The notes under the pieces were generated by a model that was not told the DNA's origin, made no database searches, and saw only the letters and a program-made list of their open reading frames with translations. Made by a program: the position numbers and the translations under genes. Positions 8,075 through 17,290 of a DNA stretch of 33,534 bases are shown piece after piece (the stretch's first letter is position 1; every line of letters starts with the position of its first letter). Source of the DNA: a virus; the IMG/VR virus record IMGVR_UViG_3300031576_000219, positions 1-33,534 of that record; one strand, 5' to 3'.

Positions 8075-8100
8075 TCCCGGGCTCTTCGGACATCCCGGGA
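8075..8100 (+). promoter_or_regulatory. Hairpin in capsid mRNA leader
   Basis: TCCCGGG at 8075-8081 pairs perfectly with CCCGGGA at 8094-8100 around a 12-base loop. There is no T tract after it, so it is not an ordinary terminator. It could protect the 5' end of the capsid message from decay or slow readthrough. The capsid ribosome site (GAGGA at 8133-8137) lies 33 bases downstream and is left free. Confidence 0.55.
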
Positions 8101-8142
8101 AGCGGCTCCAGGCGGCGCGCGACCCCCACCACGAGGATCGCC

Positions 8143-9177
8143 ATGCCTCTTCCCGCCGGGTTGTCCGAAGAGTTCCTCAGCACAACGTCGTTCAACTACT
8201 TGCAGAAGCGACGTTCTCTCCAATCGCAGCCCCACCCTCTGCTCGAGACGCTCCTCAAGGCGAAGCAGAAGAACGAGGGCGGCGACCTGCTCATCGTCCC
8301 GTTCGATGTCCGCCGCGTGAACCGTATCGGCGGCACGCGCTGGATCACCGGCTACGAGTCCGTGCTGATGGACTTCCAGCGGATCCACGAGGCCGGGAAC
8401 GTCGGGCAGGCCTTCACGGTCTATCCGATCCCCTGGTCGATGGTGGACGAGCAGAAGAACAGCAGCGCTCAGCGCCAGATCTCCCTCATCGAGGAGTACA
8501 CGAAGGACGTCCACGACGACGCCGAGGAGAACGCGGAAACGCATTTCCTCCAGGGCGGGATCACCGCGATGGCGGACTGGCAGACCTTCAACGGCGATGA
8601 CGTCGCGGACGGCTTCCTCGAGTCCATCGCGCCCGGTGCGCAAAACAACGTCGTGCAGGACTTCAACAAGGCCTCGTTCGCGGCGCTGCCGGGTGCGAAC
8701 AACCAGTTCGGGGACATCAACGGCACCTTCTCGACGGCGGGCCTCTCGACGCTGCGCGAGCACCAGGTTCGGCTCCGCTCGCTGACGAAGGGTGGCCGCC
8801 TCGCCGGCATCGCCTCCATCATGGGCGCGACGAACTACGGTCGCGCCGTGCAGGCCTCGGAGCGGTACACCGCGGGAGGCGCTGATGCCGTGTCCATGAT
8901 CGAGGAGATCAGCATCGGCGGGATCATGTACAAGATCTCGCGCTTCATGCCGAACGCCGGCCCCGTGACCGGGGTTGCCACGCAGGAGTGGAGCTTCCTC
9001 ACGATCGACCTCGAGGCGGCCTTCATCAAGGCGTTCGCGGGAATGAGCTTCGATCAGGAGCCGTTCCAGCGGATCCCGGGGACCGGGACGAGCATCGCAC
9101 TCGTCCACGTCGCCGGCCAGCTCGTCATCATCTTCTTCGGCAGCTGCGGCATCATCCGCGGCGGCGATACCTGGTAG
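8143..9177 (+). CDS. Major capsid protein
   Basis: A 344-residue protein, called by position (after scaffold, under its own promoter) and by pattern. An N-terminal segment leads to the strand GGDLLIVPFDVRR at about 46-58, then G-Y-E-S at about 70, a long amphipathic spine-helix region with VDEQKNSSAQRQISLIEEY at about 103-121, and an Asp-rich helix. The second half is Gly/Ala rich with the beta pattern of an HK97-type A domain. This is the arrangement of HK97-fold capsid proteins in many environmental podoviruses. Ribosome site GAGGA is five bases before ATG. Hundreds of copies would build the icosahedral shell. Confidence 0.85.
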   Translation: MPLPAGLSEEFLSTTSFNYLQKRRSLQSQPHPLLETLLKAKQKNEGGDLLIVPFDVRRVNRIGGTRWITGYESVLMDFQRIHEAGNVGQAFTVYPIPWSMVDEQKNSSAQRQISLIEEYTKDVHDDAEENAETHFLQGGITAMADWQTFNGDDVADGFLESIAPGAQNNVVQDFNKASFAALPGANNQFGDINGTFSTAGLSTLREHQVRLRSLTKGGRLAGIASIMGATNYGRAVQASERYTAGGADAVSMIEEISIGGIMYKISRFMPNAGPVTGVATQEWSFLTIDLEAAFIKAFAGMSFDQEPFQRIPGTGTSIALVHVAGQLVIIFFGSCGIIRGGDTW

Positions 9178-9186
9178 GAGCCCCCC

Positions 9187-9663
9187 ATGACCATGCCGAG
9201 CGTGAAATTCAAGCACGACGACGCGGACAACAACGCGACGTGTGATGGCCCGACCAGCTCCGACGCGAACTCGCCGTCCACTTGGGACGAGTTGTTCTTC
9301 GTGACGACCCTGGGGTTGATGGCGCGCGGGCGTTCCGTGTCCGTCGATACCGCGGGCGTCGCCTTCCCCGGCCGCGAGATCGTGGATGCACCGGCGTCCG
9401 CCAACACGCCGATTGTGGGGATCCTGATGGAGGTGCCGACCGCCGGTGACTGGGTGCGCGTGCGCCGGCGCGGGATCATCGACGAGGCCACGGACGGCTT
9501 CCGCGTGAACGTGCTCGATACCACGGCGGCGAACCTCTACCTCCGGCAGAGCGCCGTGGCGGGTCAGCTCAACACGGCCACGATCGGAACCGATCACGTC
9601 GTGGCGCTGAACCTTGCCCTCGCGACACCGACCGGATCGCCTCGGGTCGAAGTCCGCTGCTAG
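9187..9663 (+). CDS. Putative head decoration or minor capsid protein
   Basis: A 158-residue, mostly beta-strand protein directly after the capsid gene, with an AGGAG ribosome site 6 bases before ATG. Its Gly, Thr and Asp-rich strands, the segment GDWVRVRRRGIIDEA near residues 90-104 and the lack of long helices suit a small beta-barrel decoration or cement protein. No family signature is visible, so the role rests on gene order and composition. It is probably co-transcribed with the capsid from the promoter at 8004. Confidence 0.65.
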   Translation: MTMPSVKFKHDDADNNATCDGPTSSDANSPSTWDELFFVTTLGLMARGRSVSVDTAGVAFPGREIVDAPASANTPIVGILMEVPTAGDWVRVRRRGIIDEATDGFRVNVLDTTAANLYLRQSAVAGQLNTATIGTDHVVALNLALATPTGSPRVEVRC

Positions 9664-9692
9664 GGGGCATCCGCTCCCAGGAAGGAGCCACG

Positions 9693-11063
9693 ATGCGCCT
9701 CTCCGAGATCCGCACCCGCATCGAGCGCGCGCTGCAGCACGCGCCCGCCGTCGAAACGCATCGCGCCGAGCTGAACGATAGGATCAACGACGCCGAGCAG
9801 GCGTTGATGCAGGGCGGCCCCTGGCCCTTTCGGCAGCGACACATGTTGCTGCGCTGCAAGGCCGACGTCGTGTTGCCGCCGGGTTCGTACACATACAACA
9901 CCGCAATCGCCGGCGTCTACGGCTTCGAGTTCACACCGCCGGCGAGCTGGGACAACTTCGATCGCTTCTTCGGCGTCCTTGGAGCCCTGGTCACGATCAC
10001 GGGCGGGGTCTCCACCGCGATCAACACACGTTTCGTCGTCGAGCGCGCCCTCCAGGGTGCCGGGACCAACATCGCGTTGCGGCTCGATCCCAGGTTCTCC
10101 GGAAGCATCCTCACCGGAGCCGAGACCTTCACGATCCAGCATCTTCGCTACGGCCTGCCCCGGCACACGACAGACGTGCTGTCGCTCATGGACCGCGACA
10201 CGGATCGGGGTCCCATGCGCGAGATCAGCCTCGCCCGTGAAGCAGGCATGCTCCTCGACGCCACAGATCTCGGTGCGCCCGAGGTCTACATGCTCGATCC
10301 GAACCATCAGACGAGCTGGGACCGCTGGAGCGGGAACGCGTACCCACACGACTACAATGAGCCACCGCACTCAGCCCCAACAGCCGTGGGTGCGGTGGTG
10401 GGAGTGAGCACGCTGCCGCTCCTGCAACGATTCTCCTATCGGTACGCATGGCGCTACGCCGGCCTCTGGTCGCCGGCGTCTCCGCAGGTCGATGTGACCC
10501 TCACAGGAACGCAGAACCACATCAACCTCGCCGGGCTCGAAACCCTGTTCAGTGCGGCGCTCGGGCGGACACGCCAGCTCTTCCGTCGCCAGAACGAGGG
10601 GCCGTGGTTCGCGTTGTCCGAGATCACGGATCCGACCGTCGCCACGTTCGCGGACACCGGAGCATTCCTGTCGGCCAGCCCGAACCCAGTGGTCGTCACG
10701 CGGGAGCGGCACTACCACACCCCGGGTGGGCAGGTCTTCATCCGGTTGTGGCCGCGTCCCGACGCGGATCGCGTCCTCGAGCTGCGGTACGTCTCGGCGG
10801 TGCCCCTGCTCGAGGATGATTCAGATGAGCCAGAGTTCCCACAGCATCACGAGATCCTGGTACACGCCGTCGCCAGGGATCTGGCAATGCAGGCCGACGC
10901 GAATCGCCTCGCGAGCTACCATGCCGGCCGGTACGAGGAAATGTTGCGCCTCATGCGCCGCACCATGGGCGGGAACACCGGCCAGCGCAACGTGCGGGGC
11001 TCCGTTCTTGGCGGCGAGGGAGCGTCTCACATTCGCGTCGGGCGCCCGGTGATGAATGGGTGA
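9693..11063 (+). CDS. Head-tail adaptor with inserted beta domain
   Basis: A 456-residue protein. The C-terminal part (about 345-430) has the helical pattern of phage adaptor proteins of the gp4/gp6/tail-tubular-A type: an R-L-W-P-x-P-D strand, then VLELRYVSAVPLL, then a PQ-x-H-x-x-I-x-x-x-A-x-x-x-L-A helix. The N-terminal 50 residues are a matching helix. The 200-340 segment is beta-rich (FSYRYAWRYAGLWSPASPQ near 247-265) and looks like an inserted fibronectin- or Ig-like domain. The adaptor would form a 12-fold ring under the portal and carry the nozzle. AAGGAG ribosome site. It overlaps the nozzle gene by 8 bases. Confidence 0.75.
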   Translation: MRLSEIRTRIERALQHAPAVETHRAELNDRINDAEQALMQGGPWPFRQRHMLLRCKADVVLPPGSYTYNTAIAGVYGFEFTPPASWDNFDRFFGVLGALVTITGGVSTAINTRFVVERALQGAGTNIALRLDPRFSGSILTGAETFTIQHLRYGLPRHTTDVLSLMDRDTDRGPMREISLAREAGMLLDATDLGAPEVYMLDPNHQTSWDRWSGNAYPHDYNEPPHSAPTAVGAVVGVSTLPLLQRFSYRYAWRYAGLWSPASPQVDVTLTGTQNHINLAGLETLFSAALGRTRQLFRRQNEGPWFALSEITDPTVATFADTGAFLSASPNPVVVTRERHYHTPGGQVFIRLWPRPDADRVLELRYVSAVPLLEDDSDEPEFPQHHEILVHAVARDLAMQADANRLASYHAGRYEEMLRLMRRTMGGNTGQRNVRGSVLGGEGASHIRVGRPVMNG

Positions 11064-13065
11064 GCGGGAACGAACCCTCTCGGCACGTCCGATCGGAGGC
11101 ATGGACGAACGGTTCGCGCCCTCTCCGACCGCGGCCGGCCAGATCGTCAACATGCACCGATCCGCCGAGGGGCTCTGGAAAACCTGTGGAGGATTCGGGC
11201 CCGCTATCGCGGCCAGCGGGTTTTCCCAGCTCGGGCCGATCCACTCCTTGCACTGGTTCGCGCAGCATCAGGGCGGCCGACAGTGGCTCGTCTTCGAGCA
11301 CGAATCCGGCAACAACCTCATCCTGGCGTACCTGAACTTCCCGGCAGACCAGGTCACGACGATCCAGTCGGGGCGACGTCTGGTCCGTGGGCCATGGATC
11401 GGGACGTCCTACCTCGAGTCCGGTGACTGGATCGTCGCGCTGAACGGGTACGACACGCCGATCCGCTGGAACGGAAAGGAGCTCGTCGAGTTCGGTTTCT
11501 CGGCGCTGCCGCCGCCGCCCACGGTTCGTTTCGCCGGTTTCGATGCTGCCGACGCCACCTTCACCATACCGGCCGGCGGCCTCGACAACTTCGCTGGCCC
11601 GTTCCAGCGTGGCGTCGGAGAAGCCCAGGAGCCCTACGCCTACGGGTACGCGACCACATGGGTCAACGATCGCGGCATGGAGTCGCCGCCCTCTGCAATC
11701 ACCTGGATCCGTGGCGACAACCCGGACGGCACCGTGAACCTGATCGAGGGCCTCGGAAGCAACTTCGTCCACATGCCGGCCGCCCCGGCGCATGTCCGTG
11801 GGCAACGGCTCTACCGGACGCAGAACGTGCGGGACGTCTCGACTTCCGGGCAGCAGGGACACGCCCTCTACTTGGTCGAGGAGTTCGCCACGGGCGGCGA
11901 AGTTGCGTTCGTGGATGATGCCCCGGACAGCGAACTCGGCCTTCTGCTCAACCAGGATCTGCTCGGTCTGATGCCGCCCGGGGCGCGTTTCGCGCAGGTC
12001 TTCAAGGACACGCTCTTCACCGACGGGGGCGCCTCGGCACAGAGCCGCCTCCGGTACAGCGCGCCGCGCCTCGTCGAGCAGATGCCGGAAGTGAACTACC
12101 TTCTCTGTGGTGATGCCACGACGGGCCAGATCGTGGCGTTGAAAAGCACAAAAAACGCCCTGCTCGTCTTCAAGAGGCGAGGGATCTACTTGCTGAAGGG
12201 TGATCCCAGGGTCGGCTTCTTCACCGAGACCTTGACGGAAGATCTCGGATGCGCGGCGAGCCGAAGCGTGATCGAGCTGCCCGGCATCGGAACGCTGTTC
12301 CTTTCGGACGACGGGCCCTACGTTCTGGAGGGCGCCCTCGAAAACACCGGCACTCCGACGGCGCTCCGCTTCATCGGGCAGAACATCGCGGAAACATGGT
12401 TGACCCGCATCAACAAGAAGGCACTCGCCGCCGCGCGGGCCGAGCGCTTCCTGCGGGAGCGGGAGGTCTGGTTGCAGATCCCCGTGGGCGGCGACGACAG
12501 GGCCTCTCTGGGCCTCGTCCTGCACTACGATGCCGCGGCCTGGTCGCTTCGGGAGGGCTTCCCCTTCTCGTGCCTGGCCGAGGCGCGGGACCACCGCGGC
12601 CACCTCTTCGGTGGCTCCTGGGACTCCGCACACCGCGGCGTGCATGTCGTCACCCGCGGCTCGTCGGATCTTGACGGGGACCCGCTGCAGGCCACGTTTG
12701 GATCGTCCTGGGTCATGCTCGGCAAGCGCGAGGTCTGGCGCGAGGTCACGCTGCATGTCCTGGATCTGCACGCGGCGATCACGGTCGAGTGGCACGTCGA
12801 TCGCGAACCGTTGGATTGGAATCCGGGTCCCGCGGATCGTCTGGCCGATGACTACGAAACGACCCGCGATCGATGGGGCTCCGCCCGATGGGGCTCCGCC
12901 CGATGGTGGCCGCAGATTCCGACCTGGGTGCGTTGTTCGCTGCACAACGCCAGAGGTTTCGACCTTCAATGGCGTGCCCTGGGGGCAGACCTCGAACTCC
13001 TCGGCGCCGATCTTACACTCGTATCGCAAGGCGATATCAAGCCGCGAACGGACAGGATCGGCTGA
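11056..13065 (+). CDS. Tail nozzle protein (tail tubular B-like)
   Basis: A 669-residue, almost all-beta protein next to the adaptor. Repeating blocks with Trp, Gly-Asp turns and beta hairpins (GRQWLVFEHESGNNLILAY near 73-91, LESGDWIVALNGYDTPIRWNG near 119-139, LVFKRRGIYLLKGDP near 370-384) suggest the beta-propeller of podovirus nozzle proteins such as T7 gp12. These close the short tail below the adaptor and hold DNA until ejection. Family assignment is from pattern and order. Near the end there is an internal tandem repeat (RWGSA twice). It ends with a one-base overlap (TGATG) with the next gene. Confidence 0.75.
   Translation: MGERERTLSARPIGGMDERFAPSPTAAGQIVNMHRSAEGLWKTCGGFGPAIAASGFSQLGPIHSLHWFAQHQGGRQWLVFEHESGNNLILAYLNFPADQVTTIQSGRRLVRGPWIGTSYLESGDWIVALNGYDTPIRWNGKELVEFGFSALPPPPTVRFAGFDAADATFTIPAGGLDNFAGPFQRGVGEAQEPYAYGYATTWVNDRGMESPPSAITWIRGDNPDGTVNLIEGLGSNFVHMPAAPAHVRGQRLYRTQNVRDVSTSGQQGHALYLVEEFATGGEVAFVDDAPDSELGLLLNQDLLGLMPPGARFAQVFKDTLFTDGGASAQSRLRYSAPRLVEQMPEVNYLLCGDATTGQIVALKSTKNALLVFKRRGIYLLKGDPRVGFFTETLTEDLGCAASRSVIELPGIGTLFLSDDGPYVLEGALENTGTPTALRFIGQNIAETWLTRINKKALAAARAERFLREREVWLQIPVGGDDRASLGLVLHYDAAAWSLREGFPFSCLAEARDHRGHLFGGSWDSAHRGVHVVTRGSSDLDGDPLQATFGSSWVMLGKREVWREVTLHVLDLHAAITVEWHVDREPLDWNPGPADRLADDYETTRDRWGSARWGSARWWPQIPTWVRCSLHNARGFDLQWRALGADLELLGADLTLVSQGDIKPRTDRIG
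12871..12906 (+). repeat. Tandem 15-base repeat inside nozzle gene
   Basis: CGATGGGGCTCCGCC occurs at 12871-12885 and again at 12886-12900, followed by a partial third copy (CGATGG). In the nozzle reading frame it encodes RWGSA twice. Because the unit is 15 bases, gain or loss of copies keeps the frame, so this could be a length-variable loop. Confidence 0.85.
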
Positions 13066-13586
13066 TGGCGCGCGCGTATCCCGTCGAACGCTTCGCAACG
13101 GATCAGACGCTCCGCGTCGAGCGGCTCAATGCCGATCTGGATGGGGCTGCCGCGGAGATGAACGGCCACCTCGATCGCGACAACATCAACGCGGACGCCA
13201 TCGCGGCGGACAAGGCGGCGTTCAACACCTGGCACGGCATCCAGTTCGTCGAGGCGAGCGCCCCCCTCGCGCTCACGGCCGCCGCGGACTGGCAGACCGT
13301 GCTATCGACCACGGGCCTCGTGACGGATGACGGCCGCCTCCACGTCGAGGCCTCATTCAGTTTCGATGCCGCCTCCACTGCGCGCGGCGTGGGAGCCGCG
13401 ATCTTCCTCGACGGAGCCTTGGTCGCGGCGAGTCCGAAAGGACGTCTCGAGGTGAGTGGCGCCAACGCCGTGATCGCTGCCCCTCCGGTGGGAGCCGGAC
13501 CGCACACCGTGGAGTTGAAGGTTCACACGCAGGCGACGACAACGATCAATGGCCGCTCCCTCTTCTGCCATCAGGGGGCACGCTGA
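13065..13586 (+). CDS. Small virion protein, unknown
   Basis: A 173-residue protein starting at the TGATG junction with the nozzle stop. A longer same-frame reading from 12873 would run inside the nozzle gene and is not credible. Residues 5-55 are helical with many Asp, Asn and Ala; residues 60-170 are beta-rich with Ala/Gly/Val/Thr strands, like a small jelly-roll or fibre domain. It belongs to a run of three small genes joined by TGATG overlaps. A tail appendage or plug protein is possible; no family recognised. Confidence 0.65.
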   Translation: MARAYPVERFATDQTLRVERLNADLDGAAAEMNGHLDRDNINADAIAADKAAFNTWHGIQFVEASAPLALTAAADWQTVLSTTGLVTDDGRLHVEASFSFDAASTARGVGAAIFLDGALVAASPKGRLEVSGANAVIAAPPVGAGPHTVELKVHTQATTTINGRSLFCHQGAR

Positions 13587-14191
13587 TGGGCCGCGTCGAG
13601 TACGACCAGCTTCGTCCCGGGGCCGCTACGGCGGGGGCCCTCAACAGCATCCTGACAGAAGTTGCAACAGATTCCGGTCTGCTCTCGAATGCGAATTGGG
13701 CCGAGGAGGGCCTCGACAAGCGACCGTTCGCATCGTTGATCCAGGCACGCCGGGCCTTCATCCCGATCATACACGACGCCACCGCCACCCAGGGGCCCCT
13801 CGCCGCCGCCTTCGTTACCTTCAACCCCGGCGTGCTCTTTCGGACCGGCGCCTTCGTCCTCGCCGCCAACGAGACGCTACGTCTGCGCTTTACCAGCGAG
13901 TTTCCGAGCGGTCCCGTGCTCTTCGGCATCACTCCGACGCCGCCAGCGGACGTGCAGGTCCGCCTCGGTGGGCAGATCTCGGGGATCCCGTTCTTCAACA
14001 CGGCCTCGTTGCGACGATATCGCAACCTCAACACCGGTTTTGGTGCCCACGCGCGTTGTCACACGCAGATCTACCTCGTGGGGCCGACCAGCTTCGACTT
14101 TGTCGAGGTCCAGATTGCAGATCCCGGCCTCTCCACGGTACAGATCGGGGGCGCCGTCCTCGCCGGCATGATCTACGGGGGGATCGTCTGA
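13586..14191 (+). CDS. Small virion protein, unknown
   Basis: A 201-residue protein starting at a one-base TGATG overlap. The first 50 residues are helical and start MGRVEYDQLRPGAATAGALN, similar in style to N-terminal attachment helices of tail accessory proteins. The rest is beta-rich, with AFVLAANETLRLRFTSEFP near 90-108, and ends in a hydrophobic Gly-rich strand. It probably belongs to the tail tip together with its neighbours. No family recognised. Confidence 0.65.
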   Translation: MGRVEYDQLRPGAATAGALNSILTEVATDSGLLSNANWAEEGLDKRPFASLIQARRAFIPIIHDATATQGPLAAAFVTFNPGVLFRTGAFVLAANETLRLRFTSEFPSGPVLFGITPTPPADVQVRLGGQISGIPFFNTASLRRYRNLNTGFGAHARCHTQIYLVGPTSFDFVEVQIADPGLSTVQIGGAVLAGMIYGGIV

Positions 14192-14922
14192 TGCCCTACA
14201 CGCCCGGAACCGTCTTCGCGGATGGGACGACCATGGACGCCGCAGCGGTGCGGGCAGAGCTCGTGGCGATCCGGGCGTGGCAGAACGAGATCCTCGCCAC
14301 CGACATGGTGGCGGGGCAGCTCAACCGGACCCACATCTACAGGCCGGATGTTGCGGGCTTCCCGAAGCAGAATCTCGAAGCTCCGACGCAGGAGAAGTAT
14401 GAGGACTTCTTCGGCATCGCGGAAGAGCAAGTCGATAACGGCATGATCCCAGTCGCTGGCTCGACGCGACAGGTCCGCGCCGTCTGGCGGGAGCGGCGTT
14501 CGATCTTCCTCGCCGCGCTGCTCACCTCCGATCGCTGGGTGATCCCGCACATGGCGCGTCGCGTCGTGCTGGACGAGACTGCCGAGGTCGAGATCATCGC
14601 GACCTGGAATGCCTGGTGCGCGTACAACCCGGATCCCGTGTCCGCCAACCTAAGCTTCCTCTCCACCGCGGGCCGCTTCCGGCTGATCTACACGCCGCTC
14701 GGTGCGGCGCCGGTGATCTTGCCAGGAACGCGTCGCAAGATCAACCCGCACAGCAATAGCAGCATCGCGTTCTTCTCCGTGTACTCGACAGGAACACAGA
14801 TTCAGCTCGGGGCCGGAACCTACGACTTCGCGCTCGAGTACATCCGCGACGGCGCCGACAGCCGCGTGACACAGGTTATCATCGCGTCACCCACGATCGT
14901 CCTGAACGTTCAGAAGCTCTAG
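14191..14922 (+). CDS. Small virion protein, unknown
   Basis: A 243-residue protein with ATG at 14191 in a TGATG overlap. The same frame stays open back to 13549, but that stretch overlaps the previous gene and has Arg/Pro-rich shadow composition. N-terminus MPYTPGTVFADGTTMDAA resembles tail-tip proteins that begin with a short fold-over strand, then a helix (AAVRAELVAIRAWQNEI) and beta-rich sequence to the end. It has the same helix-then-beta plan as the two preceding genes, so the three may be structural partners. Confidence 0.65.
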   Translation: MPYTPGTVFADGTTMDAAAVRAELVAIRAWQNEILATDMVAGQLNRTHIYRPDVAGFPKQNLEAPTQEKYEDFFGIAEEQVDNGMIPVAGSTRQVRAVWRERRSIFLAALLTSDRWVIPHMARRVVLDETAEVEIIATWNAWCAYNPDPVSANLSFLSTAGRFRLIYTPLGAAPVILPGTRRKINPHSNSSIAFFSVYSTGTQIQLGAGTYDFALEYIRDGADSRVTQVIIASPTIVLNVQKL

Positions 14923-14931
14923 GAGGGCCTC

Positions 14932-15657
14932 ATGCCTGTACCGCTCGGACTCATCGGCGCCGGCGTGTTGTCGGGCGGCCTCGGCCTGGCACAGGGGATC
15001 TCCGGGGCGATCAAGACGGAGGAGGACAAGCGCCGAGAGGAAGAACTGGAGAAGCTCCTCGGCCTGCAGAAGACGGGGGGGCTCGGCCTCACCGGCGAAG
15101 AGCGGCGGCTACGCGAGCAACAGCTCGTGACCCCGGTACGTGAAGTGGCCTCCCAATTGCAGAGCCGCCAGGAAGCGGCCATCGGAGCCGGGGCCGGTGT
15201 TTCCGGCGCCGAGCTCTCCCGCCTGCGACAGGAGACGGGGCGCACGATCGCCGGCGCCCAGCAGGCCGCGGCGACCCAGATCCTCGAGGCCGACATCGCG
15301 AAGGAGCAGGCGCAGCGCGCCGAGATCGAGCGGCGTGCCGCGGACATCGAGGCACGGAAGAAGGAGCGACGCGCCTCGATCTTCGGCGGCTTGTCGCAGG
15401 CTGCTGCCGCCGCTGGCGAGATCGCGGGAGCGGTGCCGGAGGCGGCCCGCGCCGCCGGGCTCGCGGGTGCCCCGATCCGTGACACGGAGGCGTTTCGCTC
15501 CATCATGGAAGAGCAGGGGGTCCCGCTGGCTTCCCAGGAGGCCCTTCTCCGCATCGGTCCGCAGAAGCTTACCCGGATCTTGGACAATCTCCAGTCCGGC
15601 AACATCGGATCGGAAGAGCAGGAGCTCTACGACATCCTGACTCAGGTAGGAGGGTGA
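14932..15657 (+). CDS. Putative ejection protein 1 (internal virion protein)
   Basis: A 241-residue protein with an AGGAGG ribosome site. It opens with a hydrophobic glycine-zipper helix (LGLIGAGVLSGGLGLAQGI at about 5-23), which could enter a membrane. From 25 to 165 there is a long Ala/Arg/Glu/Gln helix or coiled coil, and a second Ala-rich stretch at 150-180. A membrane-active N-terminus plus long helices, as the first of three such genes after the nozzle, is the usual pattern of podovirus internal proteins (like T7 gp14) that are injected to build a channel in the host envelope. Assignment rests on this pattern and on context. Confidence 0.7.
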   Translation: MPVPLGLIGAGVLSGGLGLAQGISGAIKTEEDKRREEELEKLLGLQKTGGLGLTGEERRLREQQLVTPVREVASQLQSRQEAAIGAGAGVSGAELSRLRQETGRTIAGAQQAAATQILEADIAKEQAQRAEIERRAADIEARKKERRASIFGGLSQAAAAAGEIAGAVPEAARAAGLAGAPIRDTEAFRSIMEEQGVPLASQEALLRIGPQKLTRILDNLQSGNIGSEEQELYDILTQVGG

Positions 15658-15658
15658 A

Positions 15659-17290
15659 ATGCCGGAACCCCGTCAGGTCGGCGCCCCCGTCAACGTCTAC
15701 GACACGCCGATCTATTACGTGCCGCCGCCCCAGGAGCCGGTGAACATCGCCGCGGCGTTCTGGCACTCCTTCCAGGCAGAGCGGTCCCCCTGGGCGACGC
15801 AGCTCTTCCTCGCACGGCTGCGGGCGATGGATCCGCAGGCCCGGATCCAGGCTCTTCTCCGCGCCCGCGAGCTCGAGAACGATCGGGCCCGCCAGGAGAT
15901 GAATGCCCTCAACGTCGCGCGTCAGGCGAACGCGAGCCTCTATCGGACGCTCCTCCAGACTGCCGCCCAGGTCCGCGGCCAGGACGTGCAGGCCTCGATT
16001 GCCGGCGCCGAGATCGCCAGCCGGGAGAAGATCGCCGCAACGTCCGTCGAGTCGCCGCTGGGGCAGAGGTTCATCGCGGACGCCGGAGAAGCCGGCAAGG
16101 TGCTGGCCGAGGCTATGGTGCGCGCCGGTACCGCCTCTCCCGACGAGAAGCAGGCCGTGGCGCGCGAGGTCACAGACGCGGCGCGGGCGATGGACAACTT
16201 GATCGAGCGCGCCACGACGGAGACGGCGCTCTCCAACATCGAGCGGGGCGCCGTCGCGAACCAGATCCGCGCCCAGCTCCGCGGCCAGATCACGCCAGGC
16301 CAGGTCCAGATCCTCACGGAACGCGGCCTTCTTCACTTCCCCGCCGAGTTGCCATCGGAAGCGCACGCGGCGCCCGGCGGCCCCGGCTTCCCTGGTGTGG
16401 TTCGGGAGCTCGCCCGGACCTTCGGCCTCGAGCCGGAGCAGATCCGACCCGAAGACGAAGCACGCAGCGTCATAGTGCGCGGTCCGGCGCGCGCGATCCC
16501 GGCAGCGGAGCCCGCGGCGGAGCCGGCCGCTGTCCAACTGGACGAGTTCGGGCTGCCGATCGGGCTGCCACCGGAGCTCCTGGAAGAGCTGGCGGCACCA
16601 CGCGGGACCCGCCCGCCGTCCATTCCTGGGGGCGCGCCGGTCGAGGACTTCGTCAGCCGCATCGGTGCCGAGTACGAGAAGGCCGGTCGCGGCATCGGCG
16701 CCGTAGGCGAACCGATCTTCCGGCGCCCCGATCCTCGTGCCGCGGCACTCGAACAGGCCTTCGCTGGTGCCGAGACGTCGCAGGAGACCGTCGATCTGCT
16801 CGAGGCGCTGGCGAGCACCGGTCGCGGCAAGGGGCCGCCGGGCAGGCAATTGGAGAAGGCCCTTGTCGAACGGCCGGCAGAGCGGATCGGCCGCGAAGAG
16901 GCGCTCCGCGCCGCCGCGGGCGCCGCCGTGGCATCCGGCGGCGCCGAGCAACTTGCCCCGACAGAGGAAGAGGATCTCGAGGAGCTTACCGCAGTCCGTC
17001 AGCGACAGCCCGCCGCCCTCATGGAGGACGTCCGTGCGCTCGCAAAGCCGAAGCGCAAGCAGCCGGAGATCGGCTCTTTCACGGTGCCGGAAGCCAAGGC
17101 ACAGATCCTGGACGAGCTCTATACCCGCCTGGAGGCAGGGGGTACGACGACACCCGAGGAGGCGGCCGAACAGGAGCGTGAAGTCGAGGCGCTGCAGTTC
17201 CTCATGGGAACACCAACAGCGACGATCGAGGAAGAGGAGGACGAGAAGGAACGCCGTCGCCGCGAGGCCAGGAATGCCGGCGCCCGCTGA
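15659..17290 (+). CDS. Putative ejection protein 2 (internal virion protein)
   Basis: A 543-residue protein with a GTAGGAGGG ribosome site and a gap of one base after the previous stop. The N-terminal 45 residues include a short aromatic strand; residues 50-230 are helical and Ala/Arg/Glu-rich; the second half is low in order, Pro/Glu-rich, and carries several copies of a short acidic-leucine motif (ELLEELAAPRG, VDLLEALASTGRG, EDLEELTAVRQ, AQILDELYTRLEAG). The same motif continues in the next protein. Likely a middle ejection protein. Its end overlaps the next gene by 17 bases. Confidence 0.7.
   Translation: MPEPRQVGAPVNVYDTPIYYVPPPQEPVNIAAAFWHSFQAERSPWATQLFLARLRAMDPQARIQALLRARELENDRARQEMNALNVARQANASLYRTLLQTAAQVRGQDVQASIAGAEIASREKIAATSVESPLGQRFIADAGEAGKVLAEAMVRAGTASPDEKQAVAREVTDAARAMDNLIERATTETALSNIERGAVANQIRAQLRGQITPGQVQILTERGLLHFPAELPSEAHAAPGGPGFPGVVRELARTFGLEPEQIRPEDEARSVIVRGPARAIPAAEPAAEPAAVQLDEFGLPIGLPPELLEELAAPRGTRPPSIPGGAPVEDFVSRIGAEYEKAGRGIGAVGEPIFRRPDPRAAALEQAFAGAETSQETVDLLEALASTGRGKGPPGRQLEKALVERPAERIGREEALRAAAGAAVASGGAEQLAPTEEEDLEELTAVRQRQPAALMEDVRALAKPKRKQPEIGSFTVPEAKAQILDELYTRLEAGGTTTPEEAAEQEREVEALQFLMGTPTATIEEEEDEKERRRREARNAGAR

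Noticed and set aside
13549-14190. Upstream extension of the 243-residue gene to 457 codons
   Set aside because: It overlaps the preceding gene fully and loses protein-like character there; ATG 14191 has the TGATG junction used by its neighbours.
16737-17273. Upstream extension of the giant ejection gene
   Set aside because: It is the shadow of the 543-residue gene (Arg/Ser/Pro-rich). ATG 17274 has GAGG six bases upstream and a 17-base overlap.
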